Shown in pieces: positions 44,040-54,945 of a stretch of DNA of 64,000 nucleotides. The stretch is from positions 12,241,043 to 12,305,042 of the forward strand of contig CM055267.1 of NCBI GenBank assembly GCA_029237695.1, given 5' to 3'. The position numbers and the translations under genes are program-made. How positions within the stretch are numbered: position 1 is the first letter of the stretch; the number at the start of each line of letters is the position of its first letter. This stretch comes from Conchocele bisecta (taxonomy: Eukaryota > Mollusca > Bivalvia > Lucinida > Thyasiridae). The notes beneath the pieces were generated by a model that had not been told where the DNA came from, did no database searches, and saw only the letters and a program-made list of their open reading frames with translations.

Positions 44040-44830
44040 TGGTGGGGGGGGGGGGTATACTGGAGTCAGGTTGTCCGTCCGTCCGTCCGTCCGTCCGTCC
44101 GTCCGTCCGTGCGTTCCGTGCGTCCGTGCGTCCGTAAACTTAACCTTAACATCGTTCTAGCTTACACCATGCAAACTAGGAAATATGCCTATAGCTTCTA
44201 TTTCCTTCAAAATTTCTATGCTAAAATAGCTTAATATTTCACACATGCATTCCTGTAAGACTCTACTACCATTCTGAAGCCCAAATCCACACCGTCCAAA
44301 CCCCCGTGATCATTCAAGTCACCAACCTTAGTCTGGTTTAACAACCAACTTAAACCAACCCGACCCCCCGAAATTAAATTGTATAAACCCTTCAATTTCC
44401 TTCATTCTAAAAATGGCTAATATTTCAACGGAACATCATTCTCTAACCTCTACTTACGTCTGTTTGTCAAATCAAAACGACCGTTCCAACATGATCCCAA
44501 TTAAAGTCATACTTGTCCCAAAACAAAAATTACATTCAGTTAGAAGTTATAACTTCTATTTCCTTCATGCATTCCATCTAATATTTTACTGCAGTCATTC
44601 CTCGCCCAAGGTAAAGTAACTTATCATGCTTGTGACTTTAATCTACGACCGTCCAATCACGATCCCAACCCCCTGATCCCAAGGTCAACGACAAGGTCAC
44701 ATACTTAGTCTCTACAAAACTTAACATCAGAGAAATATGTTATAACTTCTATTTCTTTCATCGAACAGTCTTAATATTTGATGCATGCATTCCTCTAAGG
44801 CTCTACTTACGGGGCGCCAAGTGGGACATG
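44040..44830 (-). repeat. (GTCC)n microsatellite and 168-bp-type repeats, opposite orientation to 16 kb
   Basis: A GTCC run at 44071-44110 is followed by degenerate units with 'ACTTCTATTTCCTTCA', 'ATGCATTCCT' and 'CTACGACCGTCCAA', the complement of the repeat at 15.96-16.35 kb. Confidence 0.65.
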
Positions 44831-45010
44831 GCTCAATTTTGTCAACAAAATTCATTTTTGTACCTATAAACTTGACAAAAACAAAATAAAATTAAATATA
44901 TACTGATTTTGTCAACAAAATTCACTTTTGTGCCGCAAAACTCAATTTTGTGCCACAAAACTCAATTCTGGGTCACAAAATTCAATTCTGTGTCACAAAA
45001 TTCAATTCTG
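44830..45010. repeat. ~20-bp tandem repeat (GTGYCACAAAATTCAATTCT)
   Basis: Consecutive units of about 19-20 bases with the core CAAAATTCAATT(C/T)TG, ending in TATCGTATACGTAT-type palindromes. Confidence 0.6.
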
Positions 45011-45529
45011 CATACGTATCGTATACGTATTTGCATACGTTTCGATTCTGTTGCCCAAATATGGCACACGCATGTAAGAAGGACTACCAATTGGTCAGAT
45101 ACAGTATGACAAAAATGTGGCCTGAATAATATGTATACAAATATATCAGCAACAACCATGATGGAACTTGGATGGAAAATAACATTTTGTGAATTGGTTG
45201 CCATGGCAACCGTTTATTGTAATTATGTATTGACTATGTACATACATTTAATAACGCAATCCCAATGTTGGTTACTTGAAATAAAACGATGTTATTGTTA
45301 AAATGTTTATATAAACTAGTAGTAGTAAGGGAGTCAAAATGATACCACCTACGGTGATATCATTTAAAACCCTCTACACTATCCCCACCACCCACGAAAA
45401 ATCAAAAATTGGTTAACGAGGAAATTGTCCCCCACCACCCCCGAAAAATCCAAAATTGGTCTTGAAAAAAAACATAATGTTTTCCCGACAGCAAATTTAT
45501 GAATTTTTGAGAAAATAATTAATGCAATA

Positions 45530-45544
45530 CCAATTCACGATTGG
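45530..45544. repeat. Virus-type palindrome CCAATTCACGATTGG outside the virus-like element
   Basis: It has the same CCAAT...ATTGG arms as the nine copies in 1-9.2 kb and lies 140 bases upstream of the paired AT-rich ORFs. Confidence 0.55.
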
Positions 45545-45684
45545 ATGTGCCCACGAGTGATAGTTTATATTCCAACACCCCATTTTTCTCCTTCAATAAT
45601 ATTGGTGTCATAAATACCTTATGTTTTTTTCACGTCCAATTGAACATATAAATTTAATAGGTTATAATAAAATATTATAACAAA

Positions 45685-45975
45685 ATGGATAATAAAATAC
45701 GCAACGAATTGGAATTTTGTAATGACTTTGATGAAGAATTTTACGCTGCTGTTTCTACAGTATTAAAACACGGTAAAATGACAATACTATGTGATATCGA
45801 ATACATGAAATATCAGCGTAATTTATTACGCTGCGATAAAAACGTTGCATTTACAATATTAAACCGGCAATTATGTCGCCGGTATAAGTATCAAATTTAT
45901 GTAATGAAGCGACTAAATAGGATCGGAGAAACACTACCGAAACATTATCAAACTAATTTTATAAAAACAGTTTAA
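45685..45975 (+). pseudogene. First of two paralogous AT-rich ORFs, 3' frameshift
   Basis: 96 codons starting MDNKIRNELEF. It shares DIEYMKYQRNLLR, then DKNVAFTIL and RQLC, with the ORF at 46090, at matching positions. After the stop near 45973 the sequence still matches the end of the second ORF in another frame (KDSFTDMRFYNIAF...), so a one-base shift near 45967 in an A/T run has truncated it. The codons are very AT-rich, unlike the host exons here. No family is recognised. An AT-rich viral multigene family is one possibility, given the paired arrangement and the upstream palindrome. Confidence 0.5.
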
Positions 45976-46089
45976 AATCAAAGATTCGTTTACGGATATG
46001 CGTTTCTACAATATCGCTTTTAACGAAGAAATTGGAAAATTATTATTAGAAATTGGAAATTGAACAGAAAAAAACAACTATTAGAGAAA

Positions 46090-46443
46090 ATGGATAATAC
46101 AATACAATTGGAATTGAAAATTTTTAATAACTGTGTTGAAGAAGTTTACGAAGCTTATGGGGGTTATAATCCTATATATAAATTCTATAAAATAAGAACA
46201 CTAGGCGATATCGAATACATGAAATACCAGCGTAATTTATTACGCTCCGATAAAAACGTTGCATTTACAATATTATACCGGCAATTATGTCAACTATACA
46301 ATAGGCAAATACAAACATTAAGACGGATAATGCGTATCGGATATGAAACTAAGGTGTATTATATAAAGTTGTTAAAACCCAACGATTCGTTTACGAATAT
46401 ACATTTATACGATATCGCTTATAAAGATATTAATAATTTGTAA
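46090..46443 (+). CDS. Second paralogous AT-rich ORF (about 117 aa)
   Basis: I chose the ATG at 46090 (MDNTIQLELKIF) because it aligns with the start of the first paralogue; an upstream in-frame ATG lies at 46060. The protein is helical, charged and tyrosine-rich (IMRIGYETKVYYIKLL), with no signal peptide or membrane segment. The central block is almost identical to the first copy, while the N- and C-terminal parts have diverged, suggesting constraint on the centre. The frame is intact and ends at 46443. Function unknown. Confidence 0.5.
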   Translation: MDNTIQLELKIFNNCVEEVYEAYGGYNPIYKFYKIRTLGDIEYMKYQRNLLRSDKNVAFTILYRQLCQLYNRQIQTLRRIMRIGYETKVYYIKLLKPNDSFTNIHLYDIAYKDINNL

Positions 46444-46844
46444 AAATTTGGGCAGATTTCTAGTCGGCACCCAGCCACTGGGGTGTTGGGACCTTTCTTA
46501 AGCCCACGCATCTGTTGGCTCACATTCTGGGTCGCCTTGAACCCCATTGCCAATTCCTCTATTAAGAGAAACCAGCGAAGTAAGGCGAGCCTATGTGTGA
46601 ATTTGGTTTCCGAAATTGCAAAGCTCTTAGGCAGAAATCTTTTAGGCCGGCACCTTTGACCTACACAATTACATCGCCAAATACACACATATGCATAGAC
46701 TGCTACCATTAAACAGACGAGACGGACGTCATACCGGATCAACAACATGGCATGCACGAGATGAGACCAATTGTTGTAAGGTCAACAAACATATATACTC
46801 TCATCAGTTTCCTATACAAAATACAAATTGTGTGCAAATTATAA

Positions 46845-47344
46845 NNNNNNNNNNNNNNNNNNNNNNNNNNNNNNNNNNNNNNNNNNNNNNNNNNNNNNNN
46901 NNNNNNNNNNNNNNNNNNNNNNNNNNNNNNNNNNNNNNNNNNNNNNNNNNNNNNNNNNNNNNNNNNNNNNNNNNNNNNNNNNNNNNNNNNNNNNNNNNNN
47001 NNNNNNNNNNNNNNNNNNNNNNNNNNNNNNNNNNNNNNNNNNNNNNNNNNNNNNNNNNNNNNNNNNNNNNNNNNNNNNNNNNNNNNNNNNNNNNNNNNNN
47101 NNNNNNNNNNNNNNNNNNNNNNNNNNNNNNNNNNNNNNNNNNNNNNNNNNNNNNNNNNNNNNNNNNNNNNNNNNNNNNNNNNNNNNNNNNNNNNNNNNNN
47201 NNNNNNNNNNNNNNNNNNNNNNNNNNNNNNNNNNNNNNNNNNNNNNNNNNNNNNNNNNNNNNNNNNNNNNNNNNNNNNNNNNNNNNNNNNNNNNNNNNNN
47301 NNNNNNNNNNNNNNNNNNNNNNNNNNNNNNNNNNNNNNNNNNNN
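46845..47344. other. 500-N scaffold gap
   Basis: Exactly 500 Ns. Unlike the first gap, no duplicated flank is seen, so the true distance is unknown. Confidence 0.95.
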
Positions 47345-47499
47345 TTTGGGTGAAGCATTTTCAGATTTGGTAAACTGACAGTCCATACGCTTAATCCAAG
47401 ATGACCGCCATCTAAAAAATAGCACAATTTTTTTAAAACACATGAACTCAATGTCGCATTCTCCTCTGGTGTTCATGGAGTCAGGTGAGCGAATTAGGG

Positions 47500-48470
47500 C
47501 CATCATGGCCCTCTTGTTTACCTTCACCTATTATTTCTACGTAATTGACTTAGCCATTTTCAACGTTAACTTTTTAACGTACGTCTGGTTAAAGTTTTTT
47601 GGTTTTAAAACTTTTTCGTTATACTATATCTCTGCAACTGCTTTGCCCATTACCTTGAAACTTCACATGGGTGTTTATCATCATCCATATTTTCATTCTA
47701 ACCCCAACCGTGCGCCCCTGTACCCAATGTCAAGGTCATTACTTGCTTTGATATTTTTGTTAAATTGTCGTGTACTATATCTCTGCAACTGCTTCACCAA
47801 TACCTTGATACTTCACATGGGTGTTTATCATCATTGTTGCACCTGCTTGCGGAAAGCGCGATCCTGTGCCCAATGTCAAGGTCAAATTACTTTGAATTTT
47901 TTTGTTAAATTTTTTCGTGTACTATATCTCGCAACTGCTTCACCCAATACCTTGATACTTCACATGGGTGTTTATCATCATTGTCGCACCTGCTTGCGGA
48001 AAGCGCGATCCTGTGCCCAATGTCAAGGTCAAATTACTTTGAATTTTTTTGTTAAACTTTTTCGTGTACTATATCTCTGCATCTGCTTCACCCAATACCT
48101 TGATACTTCACATGGGTGTTTATCATCATTGTTGCACCTGCTTGCGGAAAGCGCGATCCTGTGCCCAATGTCAAGGTCAAATTACTTTGAATTTTTTTGT
48201 TTTTAAAGTTTTTTTCGTGTATATATTCTGCAACTGCTTCACCCAATACCTTGATACTTCACATGGGTGTTTATCATCATTGTCACACCTGCTTGCGGAA
48301 AGCGCGATATCGTCGGCATTTTGGCATACGTCCGTCCGTTCGTCCGTGTGTCCGGTTAAAGTTTTTTTCGTTAAAGTTTTTCCATCTACTATATCTATTT
48401 TTTTAGTGTCCATGCCTCGCCCCAAGGCTCGACATGCAGGCCACGGCCATCTAGTCTACAAAAAGTGGGT
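47500..48470. mobile_element. Repeat family with CGCTTGCGGAAAGCGCGA and CTAGATGGCC ends, internally tandem
   Basis: Units of about 190 bases (ACTATATCTCTGCAACTGCT, then TTCACATGGGTGTTTATCAT, then CCAATGTCAAGGTCAAATTA) are repeated four or five times and end in a GTCCATGCCTCGCCC / GGCCATCTAGT terminus. The same family is at 50.40-51.63, 57.95-58.41 and, decayed, 62.13-62.29 kb. Long plus-strand frames across it are repeat artefacts. Confidence 0.75.
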
Positions 48471-48894
48471 ATAATTATGTTATCCAAGTGTCTATGCTTG
48501 GAAAAAACCTGGCCTTCGTGGCTTTGCCTCGTTTCTTGTTATTATTCTACGATGATATGTCATGCAAAATCAAGTTAAACATGTGCATCTGTTTGTGCCT
48601 TTTGTCAATCAAAACACATATTTTGCATTTAACAAACATCATTGGAACCTAGATTTGCAATTGATAAAGCATAAAATAATAAAGCAAAACATCGCAAAAC
48701 GCCGCATTTTCTGTCCATCAAAACGCCGCAAATTGTGGCAAATGTGCCGGTGATCCGTTTTATGATTTCGCCGCGTTTTGCCGGAATTGACTTGGGTCAC
48801 GATTGCGGCAATTTATTTTAACAATTGCGGCAATACCGCAAGAACTTTGCGACGCTTTGCGGCATTTCGCGGCAATAGGTAGGAAATTCCGCGC

Positions 48895-49071
48895 TGGCGA
48901 AAAACTCAACAAATAAAATAGCACACTTTTTCCATATAATGTTGGCAGAACGCAGCACACGTTCTTCGCGGCCAACAGCTTCCGTAAACCCCTTTCTTGT
49001 TCAACTTTTAGACTACCAAATGTTAAATTGAACTTTGTTTTAACAATGTCAAAAACGTTGTTTACATCCAT
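48895..49071 (-). pseudogene. Fragment of a RecQ-like helicase
   Basis: On the minus strand, about 59 codons read FDIVKTKFNLTFGSL..EQ, then ALL-type helix, 'VCCVLPTLYGKSVLFYLLSFSP'. This matches the start of RecQ-type helicase domains (K.EQ, then VLPTG.GKS), with Leu in place of the Walker A Gly. The frame then runs into poor sequence with no further helicase motif. It is probably an isolated exon or a transposon-borne gene fragment. Confidence 0.45.
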
Positions 49072-49354
49072 TGTTGTTGTTGTTTCTGCTGATTTGTATG
49101 TGTCTTCTTATAATACGAATGATTGCACGGGCAACTCTTCAAATTATAATGCGTTAATGAGTGCTATATTCGGTGTAAAACTACATTAATTCATGTATTA
49201 TTCTCATTTAAAATAAAATAAGTAAACTTGTATATATATACATGTCAATCACTACATTTAATTACATTACAAGTATGTAATTAAGATTTAAAATGCATTG
49301 AAAATATAAGTGGTACATGTTTTTTTTATTCGAAGAATAAGTAGAGCTTATGTT

Positions 49355-52130
49355 GTCACCCCGGCGTCGGCGTCACCGTGACGCCTTGGTTAAGGTTTTT
49401 AGTCAAGCTTGTATATGGAATACTACTGGCCCTACACCCACCATACTTGGACAACTTCATCTCCTAGTGATGCACATCAATAACCCCTCATCTACATTTG
49501 ACCTTGACCTACATTTCCTCTTGAATTACTTACTTAATTCCCCTTGGTTAAGGTTTTTAGTCAACCTTGGTTAAGGTTTTTTTTCAAGCTTGTACATTGA
49601 ATACTATTGTGCATCCAGACACCATACTTTGACAACCTTTTCTCATAGGTATGTACATCAATAACCCCTGATCTATATTTGACCTTGACCTACATTTCCT
49701 CTTCAATTACTTACTTAATTCATTTTGGTTAAGGTTTTTAGTCAACCTTCTATATGGAATACTACTGGCCCTACACCCACCATACTTGGACATAACTTCA
49801 TCTCCTAGTGATGTACATCAACAACCCCTGGTCTATATTTGACCTTGACCTACATTTCCTCTTGAATTACTTACTTAATTCCCCTTGGTTAACGTTTTTA
49901 GTCAAGCTTGTAGATGGAATACTCCTGGCCCTACACCAACCATACTTGGACAACTTCATCTAGTGATGTACATCACAAACCCCTCACCTGGATGTAAGAC
50001 CTTGACCTACATTTAACCTTGAATTACTTAGTTAATTCCCCTTGGTTAAGGTTTTTACTCGACCTTGGTTAAGCTTTTTACTCAAGCTTGTACATGGAAT
50101 ACTATTGTGCATACAGACACCATACTTGGACAACCTTTTGTCATAGTGATGTACATCAATAACCCCTGATCTATATTTGACCTTGACCTACATTTCCTCT
50201 TGAATTACTTACTTAATTCTCTTTGGTTAAGGTTATTTTTTTAGTCAAGCTTGTAGATGAAATACTCATGGCCCTACACCAACCATACTTGGACAACTTC
50301 ATCTCCTAGTGATGTACATCAACAACCCCTGACCTATATTTGACCTTGACCTACATTTAACCTTAAATTACTTACTTAATTCCCCTTGGTTAAGGTTTTT
50401 GTCGCGCCCGCTTGCGGAAAGCGCGATATAGTCGGCACTTTGGTGTACGTACGTACGTACGTACGTACGTGTGTCCGGTTAAAGTTTTTGGTTAAGTTGT
50501 TTGGTTAAGTTTTTTGGTTAAAGTATTTGGTTAAGTTTTCATTCTACCCCCCTCCCGTGCGGCCCCTGTGCCCAATGTCAAGGTCAAATTACTTTGAAGT
50601 TTTTTGGTTAAAGTTTTTGGTTAAGTTTTTTGGTTAAAGTTTTTCGTTATACTATATCTCTGCAACTGCTTTGCCCATTACCTTGAAAACTTCACATGGG
50701 TGTTTATCATCATCTATATTTTCATTATACCCCCCTCCCGTGCGGTCCCTGTGCCCAATGTCAAGGTCAAATTACTTTGAAGTTTTTGGTTAAGTTTTTT
50801 GGTTAAGTTTTTTGGTTAAAGTTTTTCGTTATACTATATCTCTGCAACTGCTTTACCCATTACCTTGAAAACTTCACATGGGTGTTTATCATCATCTATA
50901 TTTTCATTCTACCCCCCTCCCGTGCGGCCCCTGTGCCCAATGTCAAGGTCAAATTACTTTGAAGTTTTTGGTTAAGTTTTTTGGTTAAAAGTTTTTTGGT
51001 TAAGTTTTTGGTGTTAAGTTGTTTTTTAAAGTTTTGGTTAAGTTTTTTGGTTAAATTTGTTCGTTATACTATATCTCTGCAACTGCTTTGCCCATTACCT
51101 TGAAACTTCACATGGGTGTTTATCATCATCTATATTTTCATTCTACCCCCACCCGTGCGGTCCCTGTGCCCAATGTCAAGGTCAAATTACTTTGAAGTTT
51201 TTGGTTAAGTTTTTTGGTTAAAAGTTTTTGGTTAAGTTTTTTGGTTAAAAGTTTTTGGTTAAGTTTTTTGGTTAAATTTGTTCGTTATACTATATCTCTG
51301 CAACTGCTTTGCCCATTACCTTGAAACTTCACATGGGTGTTTATCATCATCTATATTTTCATTCTACCCCCGCCCGTGCGGCCCCTGTGCCCAATGTCAA
51401 GGTCAAATTACTTTGAAGTTTTTGGTTAAAGTTTTTTTCGCGCCCGCTTGCGGAAAGCGCGATATAGTCGGCACTTTGTCGTACGTACGTATGTATGTAC
51501 GTACGTGTGTTCGGTTAAAGTTTTTGCTTAAGTTTTTTGGTTAAAGTTTTTCGTTATACTATATCTTTTTTGTTAGTGTCCATGCCTCGCCACAAGGCGC
51601 GACATGCAGGCCGCGGCCATCTAGTTACTCAACCTTGGTTAAGGTTTTTAGTCAAGCTTGTAGATGGAATACTATTGTGCATACAGACACCATACTTGGA
51701 TAACTTTTTCTCATAGGGATGTACATCAATAACCCCTGACCTTTATTTTACCTTCACCTACATTTAACCTTCAATTACTTGGTTAATGTTTATAGTCAAG
51801 CTTGATATGGAATACTTCTGGGCCTACATCAACCATACTTGGACAACTTCATCTCCTAATGATGTACATCAATAATCCCTGACCTATATTTGACCTTGAC
51901 CTACTTTTATCCTTGGATTACTTAGTTATCTCCCCTTGGTTACGGTTTTTAGTCAAGCTTGTATATGGAATACTCCTGGGCCTACAGCAACCATACTTGG
52001 AAAACTTTATCTCCTAGTGACGTACATCAATAATCCCTTGGTTAATGTTTTTAGTCAACCTTGGTTAAGGTTTTTATGCAGGCCGCAGCCACCTTCTTTG
52101 TCAAGCTATGTGTACATCGACAACCCTCGT
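49355..52130. repeat. ~160-200 bp satellite array (CCTTGGTTAAGGTTTTTAGTCAAGCTTG)
   Basis: At least nine units between 49.36-50.40 and 51.63-52.13 kb share TTGGTTAAGGTTTTTAGTCA, CCATACTTGGACAACTTCAT and TTTGACCTTGACCTACATTT. The array starts with GGCGTCGGCGTCACCGTGAC and is interrupted by the element at 50.40-51.63 kb. Confidence 0.8.
50400..51630. mobile_element. Copy of the CGCTTGCGG / CTAGATGG family inserted into the satellite
   Basis: The element begins GTCGCGCCCGCTTGCGG at 50400, contains (ACGT)n and GGTTAAGTTTTT-rich tandem units, and ends GGCCGCGGCCATCTAG near 51624. The satellite resumes on both sides. Confidence 0.7.
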
Positions 52131-52619
52131 AGTCGAGCTATGCTGTTCTCCTACAGCTCTTGTTACTATGCGTAATCAACATATACGCAAAAGTTCTGTA
52201 TCACATATGATATATGAACCTTTTGCATGCTCACTGTAAATATATCATTACATTTAAACTTGGGACAAAAAAATCAAACATAAATAACGAATCTGTTACT
52301 GTCCGAAACGCCCTCGAAGTTATATATAGATCAGCAGGAAGGAAACTATACTGACACCGGGCAATGTAAGAAGAACATGCGATCCAGAGTAAACATCTCA
52401 GTTTATCCATGAAATTGCTGTGTAGAACCATTTTTATGAAGTATTACTTGTGTCACATGCATATATGGTTTATAAAGTATAACATACTTCACTATGTACG
52501 TGTAATTTGAGCATCATACGTATAAAAATCACCATTATTTCGATTTGCCTTAAAACGCACATTTACAAATACAACTACGTCATAACTCTTATGTAGTGCA
52601 ATGTAATGAAATGTAATTA

Positions 52620-52935
52620 GGGTTATGTACTCAGAACAAGCTGTTTCCATGCCAGTGTGAAGAATATATTGCCAAGGTAAACATTTTAGTAATATTTGCT
52701 GAAAATATTCCTCAACTCTGTCCACAAGTTGTTTACAACGTCAAAAGTCTCGCGGGGGCTTGTAATCGAATGCGCCCATTACGTCATTTCTGAGTTGTTC
52801 TATAAATAAAATAAATTCTATAAAGACGTTGTTTTCCAAGAAGCGAATGGTGATTGTTTTTTCTGCAGGACTACACAACGCTGTTTACACTGGTTTACAA
52901 GCGATAAAATTACGATTTCATGTTGAGAATACAAG
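52620..52935. repeat. Partial direct copy of the foldback element's left half
   Basis: TTTCCATGCCAGTGTGAAGA and the ~300 bases after it closely match 53072-53330. Confidence 0.7.
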
Positions 52936-52949
52936 TTATAAGACGAGTA

Positions 52950-54143
52950 CAGGGGTCATACCAATTATCCGGACAATCAGTTTATCGGACAAATGAAAAT
53001 ACATGTTAATTAAGCGCATTCTTTTGATCCGATTTTGCAACAAATGCATTTAAGTCATGCAGGTGCATGCTTTTTCCATGCCAGTGTGAAGAATATATCG
53101 GCATGGTAAACATTTTAGTAACATTTGCTGAACACATTCCCAACTCTGTGCAGAAGTTGTTTACAACGACAAAAGTCATGCGGGGGCTCAATCGAGTGCG
53201 CCCAATTACGTCATTGTTCTATAAATACAATACATTCTATAAATACGGTGTTTTCCAAGAAACGAAGGGTGACTGATTTTTCTGCAGAAATACACAATGC
53301 TGTTTACACTGGTTTACACGCGATAACATATGTTTGTCCGGATAACTGATTGTCGATGTTAATTTTGGAGCAATCTTACGACTGATCATCTGACCCGATT
53401 TTAAGCGAGAAAGATGGCACAATTTGCTAAATAGTTTACATGGTTTGAGAAAGCAAGAACCGATGATTGTTCTGTGAAAAGTTTATGCCCATAGCTGCTA
53501 TTTTAAGAAAAATATCGTCCAAAAAATGCCATTTTTGTCACATAATCTGGAGGATCCCTGTACAGCGTTCCTCTAGATTATCGGACAAAAAGTGCATTTT
53601 TTTAACGATAATTTTTCTTAAAATAGCAGCTACGGGCATACAATTTTCCAAGAACAATCGTCGGTTCTTGCTTTCTCAATGCATGCAAACTATTTAGCAA
53701 ACTGTGCCATCTTTCTCACTTAAAATTGGGTCAGATCATCAGTCGTAAGATTACCCCAAAATTAATATCGACAATCAATTATCCGGACAAACGTATAATC
53801 ATCTTATAACTCGTATTCTCACCTTAAAATCATAATTTTATCGCAACTCTGAAATGACGTAAATTTTTATGGGCGCACTCGATTGGAAGACCCGCGCGAC
53901 TTTTGACGTAAACTTCTTGTGGACAGAGTTACGGAATGTTTTCTTCAGCAAAGTTTACTAAAATGTTTACTTTGGCGATATATTCTTCACACTGACATGG
54001 AAACAGCAAGCACCGGAGTGACTTCGATATGTTCGTTGCAAAATCAAATGAATGCGGATCAAATGAATGCGTTTAATTAAGAGGTATTTTCATGTGTCCG
54101 ATAAACTGATTGTCCGGATAACTGGTATGAATGACCCCTGTTA
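52950..54143. mobile_element. 1.2-kb foldback element with ACAGGGGTCAT ends
   Basis: The left part (CAGGGGTCATACCA, ATTATCCGGACAATCAGTTT) is mirrored by the right part ending ATGACCCCTGT, and complementary sequence continues to a centre near 53545 (GGATCCCTGTACAGCGTTCC). A TA precedes the left end. The ends and TA flank are suggestive of a Tc1/pogo-type non-autonomous element. No transposase frame is present. Confidence 0.7.
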
Positions 54144-54593
54144 TGAAGGAGTAGTCTAGCCAGATGTGCGTTTCAAGCATTCTTTGTTTACATTCTACTT
54201 CGTGGAGAGTGCCCTAAGAATTTTGCTAATACACACTTTTATTAGGTAAGTTTATGGTAATATTTTTGTGTCATATTGTTGAATTGTCTCTCAATAACAA
54301 TATAGGGAAGTATGAATGTCAACACCATGCAGGTTTTTTCTAAATGTTAGTGCGCGAAGTGTAAATGCTATTTACTGTGTAGCATGTACAGTACAGCTCG
54401 GACGGAAAAATCAAACTTGTGTCGTGTTGGTCGGTATGAAGACGGAATTGCGCGCGTGGCGGAATTTCTGACATTCGTGGCAGACAGGATTGTTCTGCCA
54501 CCACGGACAATCTAATACGGCTGCCACGGATCATCACAAATGTTTATTGCGCGTTCGTGCCGGCTCGGCACGGAATAATACCTGTACAGTGGT

Positions 54594-54729
54594 CATTTTC
54601 CGATCGTCATTTAACCCTTACAATGCTGAATTAAACTTTGTCATCTGCTGATTATTTTCCATTTTTCTCATCAAAAACACAAGCAGATAATAATTTTCGT
54701 TGATAGCAAACTAAGGGTTAACGGAAAAT
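54594..54729. mobile_element. ~136-bp MITE
   Basis: ATTTTCCGATCGTCATTTAA and CCCTTA at the left match, in reverse, TAAGGGTTAACGGAAAAT at the right. AT-rich hairpin-forming core. Confidence 0.55.
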
Positions 54730-54827
54730 ATTGTTTCCGTATACGAAATCAGAAATTTCTAAATTTATATTGGCAATGTTGGTCATCTTCATTTTCACGC
54801 CAGTTGTGTATAAAAGTTATAGACCTA

Positions 54828-54945
54828 CCAGGGTTCAATCTAGGCCAAAATTTTAGGGAGAAGTGACTTCTCCCTCCAGGCAAAATAGGGTATGGTGAGG
54901 GGAAATCAGGGAGAAGTGATCAAAATCATATTTTCCCTGATTTGT
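54828..54945 (+). repeat. Dispersed repeat (AGGGTTCAATCTAGGCCAAA), also at 60567-60645
   Basis: Both copies share AGGGTTCAATCTAGGCCAAA, GGGAGAAGTGATCAAAATCA and the same orientation; the 60.57-kb copy is internally shorter. Confidence 0.65.

Noticed and set aside
47442..48206. 254-codon plus-strand frame
   Set aside because: Made of repeated ~190-bp units shared with other sites; no domain.
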